The position numbers and the translations under genes are program-made. The notes beneath the pieces were generated by a model. That model was not told the origin of the DNA and made no database searches. It was given only the letters and a program-made list of their open reading frames with translations. From Pseudomonadota bacterium (GTDB lineage Bacteria; Pseudomonadota; Gammaproteobacteria; Burkholderiales; Burkholderiaceae_B): a DNA stretch of 64,000 nt. Below, piece by piece: positions 7,333 through 15,687 of this stretch; within the stretch, counting starts at the first letter, position 1; each line of letters starts with the position of its first letter. The stretch is taken from the NCBI GenBank assembly GCA_023389155.1, contig JAEWEV010000008.1, positions 1 to 64,000 of the forward strand, given 5' to 3'.

Positions 7333-8567
7333 CTCAGAACCTCAAAAATGCAGTAATCGCTGCACTGGTGTCCGGTATTCTGCTGACACCCATTTTCGGC
7401 CTGGGCCTGGTTCGCCAGGGCATCAAAATGACCGTTGTTCCAGATTGGAGCGTGGTGTTGATCGGAATGGCAATCGTGTTTGTCGTACAACTGCTCAAGC
7501 CATTTGTCTTCAAGGGGCGAAAGGCGCCGGCAGCAAAAAAACTGCGATCCGACAAACATGCGATCATCGGCCAGAAAGGCATGTTTGCCCTGTTTTTCCT
7601 CATGCTAATCGTTGCGATTGTGTGGCCATTCTTTGGCGATCGTGGCCAGATCGATATTGCGACGCTGGTTCTGATTTACGTGATGCTTGGCCTGGGGTTG
7701 AATATCGTGGTCGGATTTGCCGGCTTACTCGATCTTGGCTTTGTGGGATTCTATGCGGTGGGCGCCTATACCTATGCATTGCTCTATCACTGGGCCGGCT
7801 GGGGTTTCTGGCAGGCGCTACCATTGTCGGGACTGTTCGCCGCGCTCTTTGGTTTTGTACTTGGTTTTCCAGTATTGCGTCTTCGCGGGGACTACCTGGC
7901 CATTGTCACTCTCGGGTTCGGTGAAATCATACGCCTGCTGCTGACCAATCTGACAACGATCACGGGCGGCCCTGACGGTATTTCCGGCATTCCCAAACCA
8001 TCCGTCTTTGGTTATGAAATGCTGCGCAGTGCACCGGAAGGCCAGCAGACTTTCCATCAGCTGATGGGCTGGAAGTTTGCCACAGTTGATGTAGTGATCT
8101 ATCTGTATCTGATGGCGCTGGTATTGGCGGTAATTACATTTGCAATTTCTGCCCGACTTATTCGCATGCCGGTAGGCCGGGCATGGGAAGCATTAAGGGA
8201 AGATGAGATCGCCTGCCGCTCCCTGGGCATGAATCCTACAAAAATCAAGCTGTCAGCATTCACGCTGGGCGCGATGTTTGCCGGATTTGGTGGTGCTTTT
8301 TTTGCCGCACGCCAGGGCCTGGTCAATCCGGAGTCATTCACGTTTATTGAATCGGCCCTGATTCTGTCCATCGTGGTACTGGGAGGCATGGGTTCGCAGA
8401 TCGGCGTTATCCTCGCAGCCATTGCCCTGACGGTGTTGCCTGAGCTGGCGCGTCAGTTTGCCGAGTATCGCATGCTGATCTTCGGACTGGTCATGGTGCT
8501 GATGATGATCTGGCGTCCACAGGGGCTGCTGCCAGTCAAACGTCCTCACGTGGAGATTGGAAAATGA
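7329..8567 (+). CDS. livM: Branched-chain amino-acid ABC transporter permease LivM
   Basis: This second HAAT-family permease has 412 residues and forms the channel with LivH. It has about ten hydrophobic segments. The segment NIVVGFAGLLDLGFVGFYAVGAYTYALL and the loop RLIRMPVGRAWEALREDEIACRSLGMNPTKIKLSAFTLGA are typical LivM signatures. The protein is the long version, with an extra N-terminal part before the conserved core at about residue 115. It has ATGA overlaps with both livH and livG. Confidence 0.93.
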   Translation: MTQNLKNAVIAALVSGILLTPIFGLGLVRQGIKMTVVPDWSVVLIGMAIVFVVQLLKPFVFKGRKAPAAKKLRSDKHAIIGQKGMFALFFLMLIVAIVWPFFGDRGQIDIATLVLIYVMLGLGLNIVVGFAGLLDLGFVGFYAVGAYTYALLYHWAGWGFWQALPLSGLFAALFGFVLGFPVLRLRGDYLAIVTLGFGEIIRLLLTNLTTITGGPDGISGIPKPSVFGYEMLRSAPEGQQTFHQLMGWKFATVDVVIYLYLMALVLAVITFAISARLIRMPVGRAWEALREDEIACRSLGMNPTKIKLSAFTLGAMFAGFGGAFFAARQGLVNPESFTFIESALILSIVVLGGMGSQIGVILAAIALTVLPELARQFAEYRMLIFGLVMVLMMIWRPQGLLPVKRPHVEIGK

Positions 8568-9331
8568 CGTCAACTGTTCTGCGTGTCGATTCTCTCAAAA
8601 TGCGCTTCGGCGGCCTCCTTGCCGTTGATTCCGTCAGCCTGGATGTACAGAAGAATGAAGTCTTCGCCATCATCGGTCCTAACGGAGCAGGGAAAACGAC
8701 GGTATTCAATTGCATCAGCGGCTTCTACAAACCGACAGAGGGCAGTATCAGCCTGCACGGCAAACCGCTAGCGGGTTTGCCAAGTCACAAGGTGGCGCAA
8801 CGCGGGCTTGTACGTACCTTCCAGAATGTACGGCTGTTTAAGAATCTGACGGCGCTGGAAAATCTGCTGGTGGCTCAGCATACCCTTCACGAATCCAGTT
8901 TTCTGTCGGGCCTGCTCAACCTGCCGTCTTACCGCCGGGCAGAACGCAAGATACTGGAGTCGGCACTTTTCTGGCTCGATTTTATGGGCATCCGGCAGTA
9001 CGCCAACCGCGAAGCGGGAACACTGGCTTACGGCCATCAGCGTCGTCTGGAAATTGCCCGATGCATGATTACCAAACCTGTGCTGTTGCTTCTGGATGAG
9101 CCCGCTGCCGGTTTGAATCCGCAGGAGAAAAAAGATCTGGCCGCGTTGATTAATCGCCTGCGACACGAATTTGATCTGGCCGTGCTGTTGATTGAACATG
9201 ATATGAGCCTGATCATGGGTATTTCCGACAGAATCCTCGTGATGGAACATGGCAAACCTATCGTCACCGGAGTACCGGATGCGGTCCGCGCGGATCCTCG
9301 GGTTATCAAGGCGTACCTGGGGGAAGAATAA
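8564..9331 (+). CDS. livG: Branched-chain amino-acid ABC transporter ATP-binding protein LivG
   Basis: This cytoplasmic ATPase of 255 residues is one of the two nucleotide-binding subunits of the Liv importer. Walker A is GPNGAGKT near residue 40. The LivG-type signature is LAYGHQRRLEIARC, with YGHQ replacing the usual SGGQ, which is normal for this subfamily. Walker B is LLLLDEPAAGLNP, followed by the switch LLIEHDMSL. It starts on the ATGA overlap with livM and is followed by livF after 1 bp. Confidence 0.93.
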   Translation: MTSTVLRVDSLKMRFGGLLAVDSVSLDVQKNEVFAIIGPNGAGKTTVFNCISGFYKPTEGSISLHGKPLAGLPSHKVAQRGLVRTFQNVRLFKNLTALENLLVAQHTLHESSFLSGLLNLPSYRRAERKILESALFWLDFMGIRQYANREAGTLAYGHQRRLEIARCMITKPVLLLLDEPAAGLNPQEKKDLAALINRLRHEFDLAVLLIEHDMSLIMGISDRILVMEHGKPIVTGVPDAVRADPRVIKAYLGEE

Positions 9332-9332
9332 T

Positions 9333-10034
9333 ATGCTGAAACTGAACAATATAAGTACGCATTACGGGGCTATCCAGGCACTGGATTCGGTATCGATTGA
9401 AGTCAGGGAAGGCGAAATCGTTACGCTGATCGGAGCCAACGGCGCTGGCAAAACAACGTTGTTGATGACCGTATGCGGCAATCCACGAGCATCGTCCGGG
9501 AGCATTCATTTTCTGGGTGAAGACATCACAGCAGAGCCTACCTCGCTCATCATGCGAAGGGGAGTCGCGGTGTCACCTGAAGGACGTCGGGTATTTCCGG
9601 ATCTGACGGTGCTGGACAATTTGAAAATGGGTGGCTTTTTTCTGCCGCGCGATGAAATCGCAGCGGGCATCGAACATGTGTTTGGCTTGTTCCCGCGGCT
9701 GAAGGAACGCGCAACGCAGCGCGCCGGCACCATGTCCGGCGGGGAACAGCAAATGCTCGCCATCGGGCGCGCGTTGATGAGCAAGCCACGGCTATTGTTA
9801 CTGGACGAGCCTACGCTCGGGCTTGCGCCACTGATCATTGCCCAGATCTTCGAGATTATCCAGACGATTCGGGATCAGGGCGTGACCGTTTTTCTGGTGG
9901 AGCAGAATGCGCATAAGGCATTGAAAATAGCAGACAGAGGGTACGTATTGGAAACCGGTAAAGTCGTTCTTGCCGATACGGGTGCCAATCTGCTCGTAAA
10001 CGATGCGGTCCAGAAAGCCTATCTGGGCGCCTGA
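9333..10034 (+). CDS. livF: Branched-chain amino-acid ABC transporter ATP-binding protein LivF
   Basis: This second ATPase of the Liv importer has 233 residues. Walker A is GANGAGKTT, the signature MSGGEQQMLAIGRALM, Walker B LLLLDEPTLGLAP and the switch FLVEQNAHKAL. The ATG at 9333 immediately follows the livG stop (9331) and has GGGGAAGAA before it. It closes the cluster. No livJ/livK binding-protein gene lies on either side, so the periplasmic receptor must be encoded elsewhere. No clear terminator was seen in 10035-10310, apart from a T8 run near 10115 without a good stem. Confidence 0.93.
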   Translation: MLKLNNISTHYGAIQALDSVSIEVREGEIVTLIGANGAGKTTLLMTVCGNPRASSGSIHFLGEDITAEPTSLIMRRGVAVSPEGRRVFPDLTVLDNLKMGGFFLPRDEIAAGIEHVFGLFPRLKERATQRAGTMSGGEQQMLAIGRALMSKPRLLLLDEPTLGLAPLIIAQIFEIIQTIRDQGVTVFLVEQNAHKALKIADRGYVLETGKVVLADTGANLLVNDAVQKAYLGA

Positions 10035-10310
10035 GGTCGCAGTTCTTCATCTACAACAGGTTTGAGGAGCAGGCGTCGGCATCAGCAGCTGACTATTGCG
10101 TGATACAGAAGGTGTTTTTTTTCAGACTGATGCAGGGCGAGGTTCGATGTTCTGCGCAAAGACCTCTGGCGGCGATCCTGTTCAGGTATGCTCTGAATAT
10201 GCACTCATCCTGTGAGCGCATATTCCATGAATGTAGCGGGAACGCAAAAGCATGTGCGTATCACGGATGTTCACGTCGCCATGCGAAAGGATCTGTGCAT
10301 GGCGCCGATA

Positions 10311-11075
10311 CTATCGGGCTGTTTCTTCTGGCGCATCCGGGGCTGAGACATCGGCTGGCGTTGGCTCCGGTGCCACTGCAGGCTCCTGGGCTTCGGCGCG
10401 ATTTGGCAATGCCAGTGACAGTAATCCTGCCTTTTCTTTTGCGCGCAGAAACGCAGGACGCAGGCGAATGGATTCCAGAAATGCCTTGATATTGCTCAGA
10501 TTGTCACCGACCAGGCCGCGACCGTGCAACACCTGAAGCGCGAAGCCCATCTGGATATCTGCTGCGCTGAAATGGCTACCGCAAAACCACCCCGTATTGC
10601 CCAGTTCAGTGTCAATAAAATCAAGCTTGATATTCAGGTCGGGCATGACAAAACTGTCAAGCGTGCCGTTGACGGTTTTTTTGACGATGGAACGGGCGAA
10701 AAACGGCACACGAGCATTGGCCATTTTATTAAGTACCAGCGTGAGCAATGCCGGAGGCATGAGAGAGCCTTCGGCAAAATGCATCCATTGCGAAAAACGC
10801 AGATAGTCTTCGGAACAGACAGGTGGGCGTAAACCGCGGTTGTCATAACGGTTGAGCAGATAATCGATGATTGCGCCGGATTCTATCAACGTAAAGCCAT
10901 TGTCGATCAGTATCGGCGCCTTGCCCAGGGGATGAACGGCTTTGAGCGAATCCTGGGCTCGCATGGTTTCAGGATGACGCTCGTGACGCTCTATCTGGTA
11001 ACTGAGTTCAAGTTCTTCCAGCAGCCAGATGATGCGAAAAGAACGTGAGGCTTCCAGATGGTGTAGTGTGATCAT
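10311..11075 (-). CDS. Glutathione S-transferase family protein with a Pro/Ala-rich tail
   Basis: This cytosolic GST-fold protein has 254 residues. The thioredoxin-like N-terminal domain (about 1-85) contains HPLGKAPILIDNGFTLIESGAIIDYLL, the family's glutathione-binding cis-Pro and ESGAI motif. The all-alpha C-terminal domain (about 90-220) includes GSHFSAADIQMGFAL. After about residue 226 comes a low-complexity tail (EAQEPAVAPEPTPADV...) rich in Pro, Ala and Glu. Most bacterial GSTs stop at 200-225 residues, so the tail is unusual. Substrate is unknown. The gene stands alone, with no recognisable partner. Confidence 0.85.
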   Translation of the reverse strand: MITLHHLEASRSFRIIWLLEELELSYQIERHERHPETMRAQDSLKAVHPLGKAPILIDNGFTLIESGAIIDYLLNRYDNRGLRPPVCSEDYLRFSQWMHFAEGSLMPPALLTLVLNKMANARVPFFARSIVKKTVNGTLDSFVMPDLNIKLDFIDTELGNTGWFCGSHFSAADIQMGFALQVLHGRGLVGDNLSNIKAFLESIRLRPAFLRAKEKAGLLSLALPNRAEAQEPAVAPEPTPADVSAPDAPEETAR

Positions 11076-11423
11076 AGCTTTCCCATGTCGAATTAAAGAT
11101 AAGAATTTTTCCAGTTTACCAAAATGTCAGAGTCGATGCCGGCGATCATCCTGTTACGTGGAGGGTGAGTGCTGCCACATCGCTTATTCTGCGGGGGCCG
11201 GTTGAGGCAAGAGGGTCCAAATGTGGGCGAGTTTTTTTGACATTCTGCTCAACGCGGAGCAGTCGGACGTTGCACTGATCGGATGAGGTGAAAACGACGA
11301 AGGGATGACTACGTCATCCGATATAGTAACCCTACACTCGTGGTCAGCGTTGCCGGGTCCGACCTCTGACCTACGGCTCCCGGAGTTTGGAAATCTGGAA
11401 CCTGGCACCTGGCCGGTACGGCA
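11076..11423. other. Intergenic stretch between the GST gene and sco1
   Basis: This 348-bp stretch has no confident gene. It holds a perfect inverted repeat (GGATGAC-TAC-GTCATCC, 11303-11319). A 74-codon minus-strand ORF (11184-11408) is also present. The ORF has no recognisable domain or clear ribosome-binding site and is probably not coding. It could hold the promoter of the minus-strand GST gene near its left end. Confidence 0.5.
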
Positions 11424-12047
11424 TCAGAGCAGTTCGCGGATTTTTTCCGTCACCTGTTCGGGCGTTTCGCTGTCTGAAGCCAGAAAACGTGCATGACCCT
11501 CTTTGTCGAAGATATAAATTCCTCGGCCGTGCATGACCTCGTACGAATCGGGATTGCTCGCGTTTTTTGGCTTGCTGATCTGGTAGGCGACGCGATAACG
11601 GCGTGCGACTGAGGCGATCTGTTGTTCCGTGCCGGTCAGGCCGATTGCCCCGTTATTGAAGGCGTTAACGTAGGACTGCAGTACTTCAGGTGTATCCCGG
11701 TGAGGATCGACACTGATGAAAAGAATCTGAACGTCATTCGCTTGTGGGCCCAGTTGCTCCATCACGTCAGACAGTTGCGCCATGGTGGTGGGACAAATGT
11801 CCGGGCAGCTGGCATAGCCGAAAAACAGCATGACGACTTTGCCTTTGACCGCATCCTGCGTGATCGTTTTGCCCTCGCTCGCATTCAGTGAAAACGCCAG
11901 ATCGGGCAGGTGATTGGCGATAGGATAAATCGTGGTGGGACGCTGAGACGGCACCGCACCCGGAACATCGGGGATGTTCTGGGCGGCTGCAGTGTGAATT
12001 GCGAAGACACTTGCCAGCGCGAGCAGAGTGGACAAACAGACACGCAT
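11424..12047 (-). CDS. SCO1/SenC family copper-binding thioredoxin-like protein
   Basis: This 207-residue protein is exported by a signal sequence (MRVCLSTLLALASVFAIHTA; possible cleavage near residue 22). The SCO copper ligands are present: CPDIC (Cys81, Cys85) and the distal His173 in VMHGRGIYIF. SCO proteins deliver copper to, or reduce the CuA site of, cytochrome c oxidase. The ATG at 12047 has AAGGA 6 nt upstream. It is the last gene of the kinase-regulator-folD-prlC-sco1 run, 20 bp after prlC. No oxidase gene is nearby, so its client is not evident from context. Confidence 0.9.
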   Translation of the reverse strand: MRVCLSTLLALASVFAIHTAAAQNIPDVPGAVPSQRPTTIYPIANHLPDLAFSLNASEGKTITQDAVKGKVVMLFFGYASCPDICPTTMAQLSDVMEQLGPQANDVQILFISVDPHRDTPEVLQSYVNAFNNGAIGLTGTEQQIASVARRYRVAYQISKPKNASNPDSYEVMHGRGIYIFDKEGHARFLASDSETPEQVTEKIRELL

Positions 12048-12067
12048 GGTTATTCCTTGAACGATGA

Positions 12068-14200
12068 TCACGTCACAGCGCTGTCAACCAGCCCGCTGTG
12101 GCGAAGCAGCGCTTCGGGACTGGGGCCGCGGCCACGAAACGCTTCAAACGACTCTGCAGCAGGCCGGGATCCGCCCACGGCAAGAATCTGCTCCTTAAAG
12201 GATTGACCGACTTGTGCGCTTAAGGTTCCCTGTTCAGTACTGGCATGTTCCTCGAACAGGCTGTACGCGTCGGCTGAGAGCACTTCTGCCCATTTGTAGC
12301 TGTAATATCCAGCGCCATAGCCACCGGCAAAGAGGTGAGAAAAATTATGGGCAAAGCGGTTCCAGGCTGGTGGCATGATAACAGAGACTTCCTGGCGAAC
12401 CTCGTTCAGGATGTCCATGACGGCGTCAATAGAGAGTGGCTCGTCGCGGATGTGGATCAGCATGTCGAAAAGAGAGAACTCGATCTGGCGAACCATTTGC
12501 ATCCCGCTCTGGAAGTTTCTGGCAGAGAGCAGTCGGTCGAACAGGCCCCGATCCATCTGCTTACCGGTTTCCCAGTGGATTGCCATGCTGCGAAATACCG
12601 GCCATTCCCAGGTGAAATTCTCCATGAACTGGGATGGCAGCTCAATGGCGTCCCATTCGACACTTGCAAATGGCGATGCCGCGGGTTCATTCACTTTTGA
12701 CAGGAGTGCGTGCAGCGCGTGGCCAGATTCATGAAACAGCGTAATGACATCGTCGTGAGTCAGCAGTGCGGGCTTTTTACCCTGGGGACGTGAAAAATTG
12801 CAGTTAAGATAGACGACCGGCATGATGTTCAATGTATCAGTCACATGCCGGCTGCGTTCACTATCAACCCAGGCGCCACTCTGCTTGCCCTTGCGTGCGT
12901 ACAGGTCGGTATACAGGTATCCAATGGCACGTCCATCTTCTTTTACTTCAAACACGTGAACATCATCGTGCCATACGGGCGCATCAAAGGGAACGAGCTC
13001 AATATTGAACAGCTGCCGGATGACGCCAAACAATCCGTTCATGACGTTGGTCTCGGTCAGATACTGCCGGACTTCCTCATCGGAGTAAGCGTACCTGGCT
13101 TGACGAAGCTGCTCGGAAACATAGGTATAGTCCCACGGTTCAAGCGCGGTCATCCCCAGTTCCCGCGCGGCGAACTCGCGCAATGTTGTCACGTCCTGCA
13201 GGGCGAAGGGTCGGGCTTTGCCTGCCAGATCCCGCAGGAAAGTAATCACTTCGTCTGCGGATTTGGCCATACGGGTCTGCAGTCGCATCTGGGCAAAATT
13301 GTCGTAGCCAAGCAGATGGGCATCCTCCAGGCGCAGAGCCAGCAGTTTTTCTATGACGGAAGAATTGTCGTATTGGGGGTCACCCAGCTCAGAAGCCAGA
13401 GTTGCATAGCCACGATACAGCGCTTCGCGCAGCGTCGCATTCTTCGCATATTGCATGACGGGCAGGTAGCAGGGCATTTTCAGCGTAAAGCGCCAGCCGG
13501 CCGCGTGAGCGCGATCTTCGACGGAATCGGCAGGGTCCTGCTGTGCGGCTTCTCTGGCTGCCTCGGCAGCGGCATCAATCACATCCTGGGGCAGACCTTC
13601 GAGCATCGCTGCATCTGTGACCTGGTAATGCCAGTTATCCATGGCATCCAGTGCATTCTCGGAAAACTTCTGGGATGTCAGGGCAATGTCTTCATTCAGA
13701 CGGGCATAACGCTCCCGTTTTTCACCTTCCAGTTCCACGCCGCTCAGGCGAAAATCCCGTATTGCCAGTTCAACAATTCGCTTGCGCGTCGGTGTGTAAT
13801 GTTCAAACTCCGGGCTTTTCGAAATATCGAGATACCCTTGAAACAGGTCGTGGTTAAGACCGATCCAGCTGGAAAATTCGGTGATGACCGGCAGCATGCG
13901 ATTATAGCTTTCACGCAGTGCAGGACTGTTCACGACCGAATTCAGGTGACCTGCCACTGACCAGGCGCGCCAAAGCCGGCTGGACAGCGATTCCATGGGC
14001 TCGATAAAGTTGTCCCAGTCTGGCGTTGTGGTGGTGCTTAAGAGGTTCTCTATCCCGCTACGTGTTTCGGTCAGCAGTTGCGTCATTGCCGGTTCGATAT
14101 GTTCCGGTCTGATCGATGCATAATCAATCAGAGCGGAAATAGGGGCCAGCAGGGGGTTTATGGTGGTGGCAGCGGGCTGGATATCCTGTTGTTGGTTCAT
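12068..14200 (-). CDS. prlC: Oligopeptidase A (M3 family zinc metallopeptidase)
   Basis: This cytoplasmic peptidase of 710 residues degrades oligopeptides, including cleaved signal peptides. The thimet-oligopeptidase zinc motif HESGH is at residues 490-494 (FHESGHALHALLS). The third ligand lies in the downstream NFTWEWPVF/ELPSQFMENF helix region. Length and the start (INPLLAPISALIDYASIRPEHIEPAM) match PrlC. Its start overlaps the folD stop by 4 bp, implying coupling. Confidence 0.94.
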   Translation of the reverse strand: MNQQQDIQPAATTINPLLAPISALIDYASIRPEHIEPAMTQLLTETRSGIENLLSTTTTPDWDNFIEPMESLSSRLWRAWSVAGHLNSVVNSPALRESYNRMLPVITEFSSWIGLNHDLFQGYLDISKSPEFEHYTPTRKRIVELAIRDFRLSGVELEGEKRERYARLNEDIALTSQKFSENALDAMDNWHYQVTDAAMLEGLPQDVIDAAAEAAREAAQQDPADSVEDRAHAAGWRFTLKMPCYLPVMQYAKNATLREALYRGYATLASELGDPQYDNSSVIEKLLALRLEDAHLLGYDNFAQMRLQTRMAKSADEVITFLRDLAGKARPFALQDVTTLREFAARELGMTALEPWDYTYVSEQLRQARYAYSDEEVRQYLTETNVMNGLFGVIRQLFNIELVPFDAPVWHDDVHVFEVKEDGRAIGYLYTDLYARKGKQSGAWVDSERSRHVTDTLNIMPVVYLNCNFSRPQGKKPALLTHDDVITLFHESGHALHALLSKVNEPAASPFASVEWDAIELPSQFMENFTWEWPVFRSMAIHWETGKQMDRGLFDRLLSARNFQSGMQMVRQIEFSLFDMLIHIRDEPLSIDAVMDILNEVRQEVSVIMPPAWNRFAHNFSHLFAGGYGAGYYSYKWAEVLSADAYSLFEEHASTEQGTLSAQVGQSFKEQILAVGGSRPAAESFEAFRGRGPSPEALLRHSGLVDSAVT

Positions 14201-15066
14201 AGCGGCGTTTTCTGTTCCAAGTTCTGCTGTTCGGCGGCGTATACAGTGTTGATAAGGAGCATGACAATTGTCATTGGGCCGACACCGCCTGGGACGGGCG
14301 TAATGGCAGATGCCACCTCAAGCGCGGAATTGAACTCAACGTCACCCCTGAGCTTGCCGTCCTCTCCGCGATTGATACCCACATCTATGACCACCGAGCC
14401 CGGTTTGATCATGTCGCCGGTTACCATGCCTGGTTTGCCTGTAGCGACCACCAGGATATCTGCACGGCGTGTCTGTGCAGCCAGATCACGGGTCTTGGAA
14501 TTGCAAATGGTCACTGTCGCCCCCGCTTTTTGCAGGAGCAGCGCCATGGGTTTGCCGACAATATTGCTGGCGCCCACGACGACTGCCTCTGCACCACGGA
14601 TGGTGACCTGCTGATCTTCCAGCATTTTCATGATGCCAAACGGCGTGCAGGGTATGAAGGTGGGTTTACCGGTCATAAGTGCGCCGGCATTGCTCACATG
14701 AAAGCCGTCCACATCTTTGGCTGGAGAAATCGCCTCGATGACGGTGTCCGCATTGAAGTGGGGAGGAAGAGGCAACTGCACAAGGATTCCATTGACTGAC
14801 GGGTCTTCGTTCAGTGTCCGGATGCGTGCGAGCAGTTCAGGTTCAGTCAGGCTTGCGGGGTAAGTTTCAACTGAAGAGGTCAGCCCCAGTTTTCTGAAGG
14901 TGTTCGCCTTGTGATTGACATAGACTTGAGAGGCAGGATCGTCTCCGACCAGAATCACCGTCAGCGACGGAACAATTCCTTTTTCCTTGAGGCTGGCCAG
15001 ATGGGGAACCAGTTCCAGCTTGAGTTTCTCGGCCAGCTGTTTGCCATCAATGATACGTGCTGTCAT
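14197..15066 (-). CDS. folD: Bifunctional methylenetetrahydrofolate dehydrogenase/cyclohydrolase
   Basis: This cytoplasmic enzyme of 289 residues interconverts 5,10-methylene-THF, methenyl-THF and 10-formyl-THF with NADP. The substrate motif VYVNHKANTFRKLGL contains the catalytic Lys. The segment NGILVQLPLPPHF and the dinucleotide domain motif VVVGASNIVGKPMALLL follow, as does the C-terminal PVPGGVGPMTIVMLL. It begins 15 bp after the response-regulator stop and overlaps prlC by 4 bp. It supplies one-carbon units to purine synthesis. Confidence 0.96.
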   Translation of the reverse strand: MTARIIDGKQLAEKLKLELVPHLASLKEKGIVPSLTVILVGDDPASQVYVNHKANTFRKLGLTSSVETYPASLTEPELLARIRTLNEDPSVNGILVQLPLPPHFNADTVIEAISPAKDVDGFHVSNAGALMTGKPTFIPCTPFGIMKMLEDQQVTIRGAEAVVVGASNIVGKPMALLLQKAGATVTICNSKTRDLAAQTRRADILVVATGKPGMVTGDMIKPGSVVIDVGINRGEDGKLRGDVEFNSALEVASAITPVPGGVGPMTIVMLLINTVYAAEQQNLEQKTPL

Positions 15067-15081
15067 GTTGTGTCAGTTATC

Positions 15082-15687
15082 CTACTTTACCAGTGCCACT
15101 TTCATTAAATCTGCGACGGTTGTGACTTCGAGTTTTTCCATGATGTTGGCACGATGGGCTTCGACAGTCTTGATGCTGATGTTCAGATCATCGGCGATCT
15201 GCTTGTTGAGCCGACCGGCGACAATACGCTCCAGAACCTGCTGTTCGCGGGCGGTCAGCCTACCGATCAGCTCTTCGTGATTTTTGCGGGCCTGCTGTTC
15301 GGATGCGTTGCTGACAGCCTGTTCTAGCATGCGCGCAATAATTTCGCGCAGATCGGCTTCGTTGAAGGGTTTCTCCAGAAAATCCACTGCGCCTTTTTTC
15401 ATGGTAGAGACGGCCATGGGCACATCGCCATGCCCGGTAATGAACACCACAGGAATCGTTGCCTTGCGCGCCACGAGCGTTTCCTGTAACTCCAGACCCG
15501 ACATGCCCGGCATTCGTACGTCAGCGATCAGCACGCTAATCGTATTCGGGTTGTAACTTTCAAGGAATTTTTCGGCGCTGTCAAAGGCAACGACCTGATA
15601 GCCGTTGGCTTCAAGAAGCCAACGCAGCGAATCCCGCACCGCTTCGTCGTCATCTACGATATACACAATGCTGCTTGAGTTATTCAT
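15082..15687 (-). CDS. FixJ/NarL-type response regulator
   Basis: This DNA-binding response regulator has 201 residues. The receiver domain (about 5-120) has the acidic pocket VDDDE (residues 11-15), phospho-acceptor Asp56 (IADVRMPG), Thr in FITGHGD and Lys in FLEKPF. A LuxR-type helix-turn-helix (about 140-195) includes LTAREQQVLERIVAG and KQIADDLNISIKTVEAHRANIMEKL. Its ATG overlaps the kinase stop by 4 bp, so it is the kinase's partner. The divergent position beside aceE makes pyruvate dehydrogenase a plausible target, but this is inference. Confidence 0.9.
   Translation of the reverse strand: MNNSSSIVYIVDDDEAVRDSLRWLLEANGYQVVAFDSAEKFLESYNPNTISVLIADVRMPGMSGLELQETLVARKATIPVVFITGHGDVPMAVSTMKKGAVDFLEKPFNEADLREIIARMLEQAVSNASEQQARKNHEELIGRLTAREQQVLERIVAGRLNKQIADDLNISIKTVEAHRANIMEKLEVTTVADLMKVALVK

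Noticed and set aside
10100..10489. Plus-strand ORF running into the GST region
   Set aside because: It overlaps the GST C-terminus in antisense and has no family resemblance; the 10035-10310 gap is left as non-coding.
11184..11408. Minus-strand 74-codon ORF before sco1
   Set aside because: There is no domain or clear Shine-Dalgarno, and its sequence includes the palindrome at 11303-11319. Kept only as a note within the intergenic stretch.
12845..13960. Plus-strand ORF (371 codons) opposite prlC
   Set aside because: It is antisense to the conserved peptidase, with composition typical of shadow frames.
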